Assembly: GCA_964628055.1 (NCBI GenBank)
Contig: CAZVNL010000007.1
Coordinates: 1-64,000, forward strand
Direction of reading: 5' to 3'
Source of the DNA: CAZBEL01 sp964628055
GTDB taxonomy: Bacteria; Fidelibacterota; Marinisomatia; Marinisomatales; TCS56
DNA length: 64,000 bases
Below, one piece after another: positions 26,203 through 34,932 of this stretch. How positions within the stretch are numbered: the first letter of the stretch is position 1; each line of letters starts with the position of its first letter. A program made the position numbers and the translations under genes. The notes under the pieces were generated by a model, which saw nothing but the letters and a program-made list of their open reading frames with translations, ran no database searches and was not told the origin of the DNA.

Positions 26203-26664
26203 ATGAACCAAGCGTCTGCTGGCCTTGCGGATACCAGTCGTCGAAGGTTTATTGATTTTTTATTAGGGACCGGTCTTTTCATGTGGCTGGCCAGTTTGCT
26301 GTATCCCATTGCAAAATATCTGGTGCCCCCGAAGGCAGCGGTCCTGTACGTTAATAGTGTGGAAGCTGGCCTGTTGGCGGACTTTCCCTTAGGGTCCTCC
26401 CGCATAATCCGATTTGGTCGTAAACCCGTCATTGTTGTGCGGCAACAAAATGGAAATTTTTCCGCCCTCTCGGCCACGTGCACCCATTTAAGTTGCACGG
26501 TTCAGTTTAAAAAAGACACGGAGCAGATTTGGTGTGCTTGCCACAACGGTCTTTATGATTTACAGGGGAAGAACATTTCCGGGCCCCCTCCACGACCTTT
26601 GGCCCAGTACCAGGTGGTATTGAAGGACGAGAAAGTGATCATTGCGCTGAAGGAGATGGCCTGA
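26203..26664 (+). CDS. Rieske [2Fe-2S] protein of a cytochrome bc complex
   Basis: 153 residues from the ATG at 26203, chosen for the AAAGGGGGAAAA upstream. SRRRFIDFLLG resembles a Tat signal-anchor, with one helix at about 18-38. Cluster motif Cys93-T-His95-L-S-Cys98 and Cys111-A-Cys113-His114, close to the canonical CTHLGC/CPCHGS. It takes one electron from quinol at the Qo site. Stop overlaps the cytochrome b start by one base. Confidence 0.93.
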   Translation: MNQASAGLADTSRRRFIDFLLGTGLFMWLASLLYPIAKYLVPPKAAVLYVNSVEAGLLADFPLGSSRIIRFGRKPVIVVRQQNGNFSALSATCTHLSCTVQFKKDTEQIWCACHNGLYDLQGKNISGPPPRPLAQYQVVLKDEKVIIALKEMA

Positions 26665-27728
26665 TGGGAATAAAAGCCTGGTTTACCAAGCGGATGGATT
26701 TAAGCGCGGCCCGAAAATTTACCCTGGAAAAGAAGGTCCCGGTATTCTACGGCACGATCTGGTACTATTTAGGCGGCGTCTCCCTGTTCCTCTTTGGAAT
26801 CCAGATCATTACGGGTATCCTACTACTGCTCTATTACCAACCCGGTGCCGCCACTGCCTTTGAGAGCGTAAAGTTCATTGTGAGTAAAGTGGCTTTTGGC
26901 TGGTTGATCCGGGAAGTCCATGCCTGGTCGGCCAACCTGTTTATCTTTTTTGCTTTTCTGCATATGTTTACGGTATTCTTTGCCAAAGCCTACCGCCGAC
27001 CACGGGAAATAACTTGGTTTTCGGGGATCTTTCTACTGATCCTGGGGCTGGGTTTCGGGTTCACCGGGTACCTATTGCCCTGGAACGAACTGGCCTTTTT
27101 TGCCACCAAAGTCGGTTCCGATATCGTTGGTGAGATTCCCCTTGTGGGAGATTTCCTTCTGCGTTTGGTCCGGGGTGGCGATGAGGTTAGCGGGGCCACC
27201 CTCACCCGGTTTTACGGAATTCACATCGCCGTCTTGCCCGCGATTTTCACGCTAATTTTAGGGGTTCACCTGGTGTTAGTCCAAATTCAGGGGATGAGTA
27301 TCCCCCCCGAATTGGAACAGATACCGGAAGAACATCGCCGTTACATGCCCTTTTTCCCCAACTTTGCCATGCGCGACGCATTGCTATGGCTTATCGTTTT
27401 AAATATCATTGCCCTGCTGGCGGTTTTCTTTCCCTGGGAGTTGGGTACCAAGGCGGACCCCCTGGCGTCGGCCCCGGCTGGGATTCGGCCCGAATGGTAC
27501 TTCATGTTCATGTTCCAAACCTTACGGTTAATTCCGGGTAAAGTCCTCTTCATCGAAGGGGAACTCTTCGGGATCTTGATCTTTGGCCTGGGAACCCTGT
27601 TCTGGTTCCTGGTGCCATTCTTGGACCGTCGCGCGGCCAAAGGAGAGCGCTCCCTTTTCTGGACCGTGCTGGGCGTAATACTCATCGTTTACATGGTGAT
27701 GATGACCTTATGGGGGTATTTATCATGA
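26664..27728 (+). CDS. Cytochrome b of a quinol-oxidising bc-type complex
   Basis: 354 residues, b6 and subunit IV parts in one chain. Haem ligands His86/His100 and His187/His202, with the longer, b6-type spacing in the second pair. The Qo motif PEWY is present in IRPEWYFMFMFQ. At the place aligned with Cys35 of cytochrome b6 (covalent haem ci) this protein has Tyr (WYYLGG). C-terminal helices follow PEWY. It overlaps the nonahaem cytochrome by four bases, which therefore replaces the usual cytochrome c1/f. Confidence 0.92.
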   Translation: MGIKAWFTKRMDLSAARKFTLEKKVPVFYGTIWYYLGGVSLFLFGIQIITGILLLLYYQPGAATAFESVKFIVSKVAFGWLIREVHAWSANLFIFFAFLHMFTVFFAKAYRRPREITWFSGIFLLILGLGFGFTGYLLPWNELAFFATKVGSDIVGEIPLVGDFLLRLVRGGDEVSGATLTRFYGIHIAVLPAIFTLILGVHLVLVQIQGMSIPPELEQIPEEHRRYMPFFPNFAMRDALLWLIVLNIIALLAVFFPWELGTKADPLASAPAGIRPEWYFMFMFQTLRLIPGKVLFIEGELFGILIFGLGTLFWFLVPFLDRRAAKGERSLFWTVLGVILIVYMVMMTLWGYLS

Positions 27729-28990
27729 GACTATTCACGCTAGGCTTCATTTTCCTGACAGTAACGGGGTTCTTGGTCGCCGATACCCCACATACCAAAG
27801 ACGCCTGTATCAATTGTCATAAGGTCGTTGATGAAGACCGTGAAGTTGGCGACCGGGTGATGACCAACATTTTTGATGATGTTCACCTGCAAGTGGGACT
27901 GGGTTGTGCCGATTGCCACGGGGGTGATCCCGACGCTTTCGACGACGAGGACGCCGCCATGTGGGATAATCCTTCCTTCCAGGGTAGCATTGAACGGCTC
28001 GACCAACCGAGAATGTGTGGTACTTGCCATGGAGATCCTGAGTTTATGCGGGAATATTCCGCTTCGGTGAAAACCGACGAGCTATCCAAGTATTGGACCA
28101 GTCGACACGGGAAGCTGTTGCAGAAAGGGGAAGACAAGGTTGCCGTCTGTACGGATTGTCATGGCGTTCATGGAATTTACCCGGTAAAGGACCCCCGCTC
28201 CTCGGTTTATCCCCTGAACGTTCCCGCCACCTGCTCCCGGTGTCATAGCGATGTGGATTACATGGCGGAGTTTAAAATTCCTACTAATCAGTACTTTAAA
28301 TACCGTTCTTCCATCCACGGGAAAGCCCTCCTTGATCGCCAGAGTCTGGGGGCGCCAGCCTGTAATGATTGTCACGGTAGCCACGGGGCCCTGCCCCCCA
28401 ATGTCGTCCACATTTCCGACGTTTGCGGGACCTGTCACGTCAACAATAACATGCTTTTTCAGAAGAGTCACCTGAACAATATCTTTCTGAAACGCGGTTT
28501 TGGCCAGTGCGAGGTGTGCCATGGGAATCACGGCATTAAACCGCCCACCGACGAATATCTCAACTGGGAACATGGGGCCGTGTGTGTCCAGTGCCATCAA
28601 GGAATGGGAAATCCCCGGAAATTGGCCGACATCTTCTACCACACCATCGATAGCTTGAAATCCCAGATTCAATTGGCCCGTGACCTCATGGATGACGCCG
28701 ATCGAAAGGGGATGGAGGTATCCGACCTGTTCACGCCGTTGGAAGAAGCCCATAAGGTCCTCATACAAACCCGCACCAGTATTCACAGTTTTAACAAGGA
28801 TTATGTCCTGAACACAGCCGCGGCTGGGTTTAAGTCGTTGGACACAGCTATCGAAGGGGCGCGTAACGCCTTACAGGAGTATGATCTACGCCGGAAATGG
28901 CTCTTCATCCTATCCTTGATCATCACCTACCTGGCCATAATGCTTTATTTTAAAATCAAAGATTTTGATCGTCGTCATCAATCGTCATAA
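27725..28990 (+). CDS. Nonahaem membrane-anchored cytochrome c of the bc complex
   Basis: 421 residues from the ATG at 27725 (ATGA overlap with cytochrome b). N-terminal signal peptide, nine CXXCH motifs (CINCH, CADCH, CGTCH, CTDCH, CSRCH, CNDCH, CGTCH, CEVCH, CVQCH), a helical stretch, and one C-terminal membrane helix (about 392-412) with a basic cytoplasmic end. The repeated HG...CxDCHGxHG pattern resembles NrfH/CymA-linked and octahaem-type families. Its place makes it the electron acceptor of the Rieske protein, distributing electrons to the haem-rich proteins encoded next. Confidence 0.88.
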   Translation: MRLFTLGFIFLTVTGFLVADTPHTKDACINCHKVVDEDREVGDRVMTNIFDDVHLQVGLGCADCHGGDPDAFDDEDAAMWDNPSFQGSIERLDQPRMCGTCHGDPEFMREYSASVKTDELSKYWTSRHGKLLQKGEDKVAVCTDCHGVHGIYPVKDPRSSVYPLNVPATCSRCHSDVDYMAEFKIPTNQYFKYRSSIHGKALLDRQSLGAPACNDCHGSHGALPPNVVHISDVCGTCHVNNNMLFQKSHLNNIFLKRGFGQCEVCHGNHGIKPPTDEYLNWEHGAVCVQCHQGMGNPRKLADIFYHTIDSLKSQIQLARDLMDDADRKGMEVSDLFTPLEEAHKVLIQTRTSIHSFNKDYVLNTAAAGFKSLDTAIEGARNALQEYDLRRKWLFILSLIITYLAIMLYFKIKDFDRRHQSS

Positions 28991-29008
28991 TCAACAAAGG
29001 GGATTACC

Positions 29009-29596
29009 ATGAACAAGTTCCTGTCGATATTAATTCTCTTGGGGGGTTTTCTGTATGCCCAGGAAATCCAATATGTAGGTACCTATAAATGTAAAGCTTG
29101 TCATTCCAGCACCAAGAAGGGAGCCCAGTACAAGGTTTGGCAGAAAACCAAACATGCTCAGGCCTTCGAGACCCTTTTATCCGACGCGGCCAAGAAGATC
29201 GCTACCGAACGGGGATTGAAAACGGCTCCTGATGAAGCGCCAGAATGCCTGAAGTGCCATACGGTGGGTTTTGGTGCTGGTGGATACGAAGTTAAAGACG
29301 AGGCTTTTTACAACCCCGCCGCTGATGATCGTGCCGGGAAGAAGGCGGCCAAACGGATGGAAAACCTGAAAAATGTGGGCTGCGAAGCCTGCCATGGCCC
29401 GGGGGAAAAGTATAAAAGTATGCGCGTGATGAAAGCCATCCACAAGGGAGAGGCCAAAGCGGCTGATTACGGACTGGTCATGCCCACTGAAGAGACGTGC
29501 TTGAAATGCCATAACGAGGAAAGCCCTTCTTTCGAATCTTTCGATTTCGAGGAACGGATGAAAGAAATTGCACACCCCTTTCCTGCTGATATGTAG
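29009..29596 (+). CDS. Tetrahaem cytochrome c554-family protein, copy 2
   Basis: 195 residues with a short signal peptide. Haem motifs CKACH, CLKCH, CEACH, CLKCH. Shares with the protein at 17141 the blocks CKxCHSSTxxGxQYxVW, EAPECLxCHxxG, GLVMPTxExCLxCHNExSP. It adds an insert between haemes 2 and 3 (AFYNPAADDRAGKKAAKRM). RBS AAAGGGGA precedes the ATG. Periplasmic shuttle between complexes is likely. Confidence 0.88.
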   Translation: MNKFLSILILLGGFLYAQEIQYVGTYKCKACHSSTKKGAQYKVWQKTKHAQAFETLLSDAAKKIATERGLKTAPDEAPECLKCHTVGFGAGGYEVKDEAFYNPAADDRAGKKAAKRMENLKNVGCEACHGPGEKYKSMRVMKAIHKGEAKAADYGLVMPTEETCLKCHNEESPSFESFDFEERMKEIAHPFPADM

Positions 29597-29621
29597 TTAA
29601 ATCACCTTTAACTAACGGGGG
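29594..29621 (+). promoter_or_regulatory. Stop-codon hairpin and RBS before the 17-haem gene
   Basis: TAGTTAAA (29594-29601), beginning at the stop codon, pairs exactly with TTTAACTA (29607-29614) around a 5-nt loop. The strong RBS GGGGG (29617-29621) follows, then T7 running into the TTG start at 29629. It could weaken expression of the next gene or act as a processing site. Confidence 0.4.
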
Positions 29622-29628
29622 AATTTTT

Positions 29629-32139
29629 TTGAAGAATTGGAGTCTTAATTCAATTCTCATGGGAGTAGCGTTTGTCCTCTTCGGGACGACGCTGTCTTGG
29701 GCACAGGATAACGAAACCTGTGTTGCTTGCCACGAAGATGAATCGTTGACCACGGTTGAGTTTGGGGTCACCAAATCATTATACGTGACGGAAGACCTTT
29801 TAGATGGTACACCTCATGAAGGTTTTGAATGTATCGATTGCCATACTGATCTGAGAGATGTTGAGGATTTTCCCCATCCCCAACCTTCGCTCACGCCCGA
29901 TTGCGGTGCTTGCCACTCAGAGATACAAGAGACTTTCGTTGACCAGTTTGTCAAGCCCCTAAGGGCCAAAGGATATACTTTAGTTCCCGCCTGTGTGGCT
30001 TGCCACGGGAAACATGAAATCGGCAAAAAGCATCCCCCGCGGCAGGTCTGCGGCATCTGCCATCAGGATGTTCGCGACAAATTTTTACACTCATCCCATT
30101 GGAAAGGAGCTTCGAAGCCAGTCCGTGTCACTTGTGTTTCCTGCCATCAACCCCATAATAAGGTGGAAAAAGCCCAGTTTACCGAGGTAGGTTGGAAGAA
30201 GCGGTTAACGGAAACGTGCCAGAAATGTCATGAACAGGAAGCCACCCAATACCGGGGAAGCGGCCATTATCAACAGGTCGTAAAAGGCAACTTAGCTGCC
30301 CCGGTCTGTTCGGATTGTCATGGGCGACATGGCATTCTGTCTCCCGACGATTCCGAAAACCGGGTGTCGGTGGCCAAGATGGACGCGGTCTGTACTAATT
30401 GCCATTCAGGATATGTAGAATCGATACATCGGCCTGAGTCTGAAACGGATCCCTCCCTGGAAACGTGCGTGGCCTGTCATACCGGTCATTCCACCGATAT
30501 GAAACCCGAATCTGTTTCGTTGGTGTTCAATGTGAGTCTGACGCAGATTTGCTTGAAGTGTCACCAGGAATCCTTGATAACCGGTGAGAATGATGCCCAT
30601 GGAGGCATTCATCGGAACCAAATTACGCGCATGGAATGGGGTGAAGTGGCTAATTGCGGCCTATGCCACGACTATCATTTCCGGGGACCCAATCGTCTGC
30701 GGGAACACGGCCTGGAAAAATCCTGTGCCGATTGTCACCCCGAACAACAAAAGGAATACGAACGGTCTTCCCACTACCAGGCTCGGCTCACGGGACATAA
30801 GGAAGCGCCAGGTTGTATGACGTGTCATGGACAACGGATCATCAAAAAACCCCGGGAGTATTTTACCGGGCAATCCATCGTGGCGCTCTGCGGAAGTTGC
30901 CACTCTAACCGGGAAATCACTCTCAAATTTCAGCTCAACGCCGATATCATCAGCGGATACAACACTTCGTACCACGGGCAGATGTACCAGTTGGGGTATC
31001 AGGGGGAGGAGTTTGCCACCTGCGTTTCCTGCCATGACAACCATTCCATTCTACCCAGTGACAACCCGGCTTCCACCATCAGTCAAGCCCATATCATAGA
31101 GACTTGCGGTAAGTGCCATGAAAATGTAAATATCAACTTCGTCAAATATTTACAGCACTATTCACCTGCTGATCAGGAAAGTAACCACATCCTGAGCGCC
31201 GTTCATACGTTTATGCTATGGCTGTTAGGTAGCGTCCTGATCATCTTTGGCGGACACACGCTTTTATGGTTAATGCGGTTGACTATTAGACGGATCAAGG
31301 AGGGGCCAATTAAAAAACCGACAAAAACCAAGTATCGTGTTCGGAGGTTTTCACGGTTTGAACGCCTCCAGCATATGGGTTTGATCTTGTCATTTCTGAC
31401 CCTGGCTTCCACGGGTCTGCCATTGAAGTACAGTCATTCTGAAATTGCTAACTGGATTGCTAATAACTTAGTAGGGTTCAGGACTGCCGCTTTATTACAT
31501 CGTTTGGCCGCCATTGTTTTGATAACTGTATTTTCCGTCCACATCGGGAAAGTACTCTATTTGAAATTTGTGCTTCGACGAAAGGGTATTTTCTGGGGAC
31601 CGAATAGCCTCATACCCCGGGGACAGGACTTCAAAGACTTCTTTGCCAACCTGGGCTATTTCATCGGCGTCAGGAAAACACCTCCGCAATTCGGTCGGTG
31701 GACTTATTGGGAGAAATTTGACTATTTGGCCGTATTTTGGGGGATGGCGATTATCGGCACTTCTGGCGTGATGTTGTGGTTCCCTGAAACCCTGACCCGA
31801 ATCATACCGGGTTGGTTAATCAATGTGGCCCATATCATTCATTCAGAAGAAGCCCTCCTGGCAACGGCCTTCATCTTCACCGTCCATTTTTTTAACACCC
31901 ATTTGCGACCGGGCGCCTTCCCCATGAACGAAGTCATATTCACCGGCCGGGTTACGGAAGAACAGTTCCGGGAAGAACGACCGCTGGAACTGGAATCCCT
32001 CAGTGCCGTGGAATACCAGGCCAAGCTGGTACCACCCCTTACGAAATGGAGAAAACGAATAGCTTTCATCGCTGGTTACACGTTTCTTACGATCGGTTTT
32101 CTTCTTCTAACCGTTATTATAATAGGGACCTTTTTCTAA
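29629..32139 (+). CDS. 17-haem cytochrome c fused to a b-type cytochrome membrane domain
   Basis: 836 residues, TTG start fixed by GGGGG seven bases upstream and a signal peptide directly after it. Residues about 25-520 carry seventeen CXXCH motifs, CVACH first and CGKCH last. A transmembrane helix (FMLWLLGSVLIIFGGHTLLWL) links to a C-terminal domain with about four more helices and His-bearing segments (FERLQHMG, LLHRLAAI, SVHIGKV, NVAHIIHS, TVHFFNTH) like formate dehydrogenase gamma / thiosulfate reductase cytochrome b. One chain thus joins quinone chemistry to a long periplasmic haem chain. The end overlaps the next gene's start by one base. Confidence 0.88.
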   Translation: MKNWSLNSILMGVAFVLFGTTLSWAQDNETCVACHEDESLTTVEFGVTKSLYVTEDLLDGTPHEGFECIDCHTDLRDVEDFPHPQPSLTPDCGACHSEIQETFVDQFVKPLRAKGYTLVPACVACHGKHEIGKKHPPRQVCGICHQDVRDKFLHSSHWKGASKPVRVTCVSCHQPHNKVEKAQFTEVGWKKRLTETCQKCHEQEATQYRGSGHYQQVVKGNLAAPVCSDCHGRHGILSPDDSENRVSVAKMDAVCTNCHSGYVESIHRPESETDPSLETCVACHTGHSTDMKPESVSLVFNVSLTQICLKCHQESLITGENDAHGGIHRNQITRMEWGEVANCGLCHDYHFRGPNRLREHGLEKSCADCHPEQQKEYERSSHYQARLTGHKEAPGCMTCHGQRIIKKPREYFTGQSIVALCGSCHSNREITLKFQLNADIISGYNTSYHGQMYQLGYQGEEFATCVSCHDNHSILPSDNPASTISQAHIIETCGKCHENVNINFVKYLQHYSPADQESNHILSAVHTFMLWLLGSVLIIFGGHTLLWLMRLTIRRIKEGPIKKPTKTKYRVRRFSRFERLQHMGLILSFLTLASTGLPLKYSHSEIANWIANNLVGFRTAALLHRLAAIVLITVFSVHIGKVLYLKFVLRRKGIFWGPNSLIPRGQDFKDFFANLGYFIGVRKTPPQFGRWTYWEKFDYLAVFWGMAIIGTSGVMLWFPETLTRIIPGWLINVAHIIHSEEALLATAFIFTVHFFNTHLRPGAFPMNEVIFTGRVTEEQFREERPLELESLSAVEYQAKLVPPLTKWRKRIAFIAGYTFLTIGFLLLTVIIIGTFF

Positions 32140-34139
32140 TGAATAAGTTGAAAAAAAGGTTGATGAAGATTTTCTTGTACCTGGTAGGTATCCTTGTTGT
32201 GGGGGTACTCCTGTTATTGATCACCACCGAGTACACTTCCCGGCCTAAATTTTGTTCTTCGTGCCATTACATGGAACCCTACGTAGAAGGATGGAAAAGC
32301 TCCACTCATAAACAGGTAGTCTGCACGGACTGTCATTTCGCCCCTGGATTCAAGTCGAAGATGAGGGGGAAATTTACCGCTCTGTCCATGTTGGTGAATT
32401 ACATGACCGGGATTTACAAAAAAAGTAAACCCTGGGCGGAAATCACCGATGAAAGTTGTCTGCGCTCCGGGTGTCATTCAAAACGGCTATTGCAAGGAAA
32501 GGTTTTGTTTAAGAAAGGTATCATTTTTGACCACCTACCCCATTTGACGAAGCTGCGTCGCGGGAAAAAACTGCGCTGCACCAGTTGTCATTCCCAGATC
32601 GTGCAGGGAGAACACATTTCCGTTACCGAAACCACCTGTTTCTTATGTCATTTTAAAAAGTCGGCGATCACCAAACCGATCAATAATTGTACTCAATGCC
32701 ATGAAGCACCAGTTGCCACAGAGGACCAACCCAATATAAAATACGATCATACCTTTGTGAAACAAAACCAGATTGAGTGCCAGAAATGTCATGGTAATAT
32801 GCAAGTGGGTGATGGCGTAGTTCCCAAAGAACGCTGTAGTTCCTGCCATGCGGAAATTGCCAAAATCAACCGTTTCAAAGATGTGGACTTCATTCATAAA
32901 AACCATGTCACCGATCACAAGATAGAATGCCAAATCTGCCACCTGGCTATCCAGCATAAATCAATTTCAAGAACGGTAGATATTAAACCAGATTGTAACA
33001 ATTGTCACGAATCGGAGCACATTGAACAACTGACTTTGTTCATTGGTAAAAGCAACTACAGTGATGTGAGCATACCCAACCCCATGTTCAATGCTGGATT
33101 GAACTGCAAGGCTTGTCATATTTTCCATAAATATGAGGGAGGGGTCAGTGGTTTAAGCCAGTCCACGGTGGCCAAGGGGGAGTCCTGTGAGAAATGCCAC
33201 GGAAAGGGGTATGCCAAGCTCTTTAACCGGTGGGAAGAAATCATGCAACAGAAGGTGGATGCCATCGGGGAGCAGATCCAGGTCGCCCAAAAAATGATTT
33301 CCCAGGCTACCGCACCCTCAGAAGCGCTGGGCGAGGTCGATCGCTACTTTAAAAAGGCCGTTTTCAACTATCAGTTAGTCAAACGGGGAAATATTGTCCA
33401 CAATATCGTTTTTTCTGACCAACTGTTGGTGGAGGCCTCCCGGGATCTAGACAGCTCCCTGGCGCAAATAGGCGTCGAAACGACGTTTCCCCATGTGTCC
33501 CTTTATAGTGAAATGGTTCCACCCCAATGCAAGAATTGCCATTATGGTCAGGAAGAGATCACGGTGGAAGCCTTCGGGATTCAGTTCCCCCACAACATTC
33601 ATATTGTTGAGCAAAGACTTCCCTGTTCCAAATGCCATTCCAATTACCAACGTCACGGTGAAACGATTATTTCCAAGAGCGAGTGCTTGCAATGTCATCA
33701 TACGCAGGAGAGTGTAGCCTGCGAGGATTGCCACACCCTCCAGGCCCAGGTTTATCAGGGGACCGTTGCCTTTGCCTCGGAGCCGACTCCCGACGTAATG
33801 GCCCTGGAAGGGGTGGAATGCCGTGCCTGTCATGGTGGAAGTGACGCGGCTGTACGCAGAGCCCAGGGTTCTGATTGCGCCGAGTGTCACGATGAAGAGT
33901 ACGATGAACAACTAACGGAATGGCAACAGTCCACAAAACAAGCCTTGGCGGCGCTCACTAAAATTTTGTCCAGCGATACGACCGGTATCTGGTACCAAGA
34001 AAATAAAGCGCTTTTAGATAAAGTCCGAACCGGCATTGAGCAGATGGAGGCCGATCGGAGTTTAGGTGCCCATAACAATGAACTGATTACAGAGACACTT
34101 CAGGAATATGATGAGCTTATTAAAGGAATTGTGGAGTAG
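32139..34139 (+). CDS. NapC-like multihaem cytochrome c, 17 CXXCH plus one CX4CH
   Basis: 666 residues from the ATG at 32139 (TAATG overlap). N-terminal membrane anchor (about 9-28) then KFCSSCHYMEPYVEGWKSSTHKQVVCTDCH, the NapC/NirT signature. Seventeen CXXCH motifs plus CLRSGCH, a CX4CH site as known in some cytochromes c3. A long helical, haem-free stretch (about 365-450) divides two haem-bearing lobes. NapC proteins oxidise menaquinol and hand electrons to periplasmic partners; the size here points to a quinol dehydrogenase with a built-in wire. Downstream gene overlaps it. Confidence 0.85.
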   Translation: MNKLKKRLMKIFLYLVGILVVGVLLLLITTEYTSRPKFCSSCHYMEPYVEGWKSSTHKQVVCTDCHFAPGFKSKMRGKFTALSMLVNYMTGIYKKSKPWAEITDESCLRSGCHSKRLLQGKVLFKKGIIFDHLPHLTKLRRGKKLRCTSCHSQIVQGEHISVTETTCFLCHFKKSAITKPINNCTQCHEAPVATEDQPNIKYDHTFVKQNQIECQKCHGNMQVGDGVVPKERCSSCHAEIAKINRFKDVDFIHKNHVTDHKIECQICHLAIQHKSISRTVDIKPDCNNCHESEHIEQLTLFIGKSNYSDVSIPNPMFNAGLNCKACHIFHKYEGGVSGLSQSTVAKGESCEKCHGKGYAKLFNRWEEIMQQKVDAIGEQIQVAQKMISQATAPSEALGEVDRYFKKAVFNYQLVKRGNIVHNIVFSDQLLVEASRDLDSSLAQIGVETTFPHVSLYSEMVPPQCKNCHYGQEEITVEAFGIQFPHNIHIVEQRLPCSKCHSNYQRHGETIISKSECLQCHHTQESVACEDCHTLQAQVYQGTVAFASEPTPDVMALEGVECRACHGGSDAAVRRAQGSDCAECHDEEYDEQLTEWQQSTKQALAALTKILSSDTTGIWYQENKALLDKVRTGIEQMEADRSLGAHNNELITETLQEYDELIKGIVE

Positions 34140-34932
34140 GGTGTATGAGCATTTGGTTAAACGGCCTGGAGTCAATGATGGAGGTCCTAAAATAACAATG
34201 AAGAAGTTGCCTGAACAGATTACCAGGTTGGCGGTGGTGTTTGGTGTTTTCATTACACTGATAGTTGTCGTGCGGGTGTTTATCCTGCCGGCGGAGTTAA
34301 AGGAGACCGGGATCAACCGCAAAACCGCCATTAAACGGGAGCTGGCCAAGCCCGCCCGTTATGCCGGCGCCCATGCCTGTGCTGAGTGCCACGAAGATGA
34401 ATATGAGACCAAGAAGGCCGGTTATCATGCAAATCTGGCCTGTGAGACCTGCCATGGTGCTTTGCGCGCCCATACGGAGAATCCCGATGAGGATATCCCC
34501 TTTTTACCCCAGACGCGGGAATTCTGTCCGGTGTGCCATACTTACAACCTCTCCCGGCCCACTGGTTATCCGCAAATCAACCCCATCGCCCATAATCCCC
34601 TGAAGCCATGTAGCCAATGCCATAACCCCCACGACCCGGTGCCTCCTGAAGTGCCGCAGACGTGTTCTGCCTGCCACGCCCAGATCGTCAGGACGAAAGC
34701 CGTATCCCACCATGTGGGCTTGGAATGCACCGTGTGTCATGAGGTGCCGGAAGAACACCGCATCAATCCGCGTTCGGTAAAACCCAGTAAACCGGCGGAG
34801 CGGACATTTTGCGCTCAATGTCATGGCTTTGGATCCAAGGTAGTAGGCCCACCTAAAATTGACCTTGAGACCCATGGAGAAAAGTATCTCTGCTGGCAAT
34901 GCCACTATCCACACCTACCGGAGGTGAAATAA
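34111..34932 (+). CDS. Membrane-anchored octahaem cytochrome c
   Basis: 273 residues from the second of two adjacent ATGs (34108/34111); either start overlaps the preceding gene by about 30 bases. A membrane helix at about 38-56 is followed by eight haem motifs: CAECH, CETCH, CPVCH, CSQCH, CSACH, CTVCH, CAQCH, CWQCH. It precedes FeS and NrfD genes just as the pentahaem protein does in the first module, so it is probably the cytochrome partner of this second membrane complex. An internal ATG at the helix is a possible later start. Confidence 0.83.
   Translation: MSLLKELWSRVYEHLVKRPGVNDGGPKITMKKLPEQITRLAVVFGVFITLIVVVRVFILPAELKETGINRKTAIKRELAKPARYAGAHACAECHEDEYETKKAGYHANLACETCHGALRAHTENPDEDIPFLPQTREFCPVCHTYNLSRPTGYPQINPIAHNPLKPCSQCHNPHDPVPPEVPQTCSACHAQIVRTKAVSHHVGLECTVCHEVPEEHRINPRSVKPSKPAERTFCAQCHGFGSKVVGPPKIDLETHGEKYLCWQCHYPHLPEVK

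Noticed and set aside
25896..26498. 200-codon minus-strand frame
   Set aside because: Mostly antisense to the Rieske gene, low-complexity and no recognisable domain.
26534..26545. CACH of the Rieske protein as a haem site
   Set aside because: Sequence is C-A-C-H, not CXXCH, and is the second half of the Rieske [2Fe-2S] motif.
28082..28786. 234-codon minus-strand frame
   Set aside because: Antisense to the nonahaem cytochrome; repeated CXXCH codons keep the reverse frame open.
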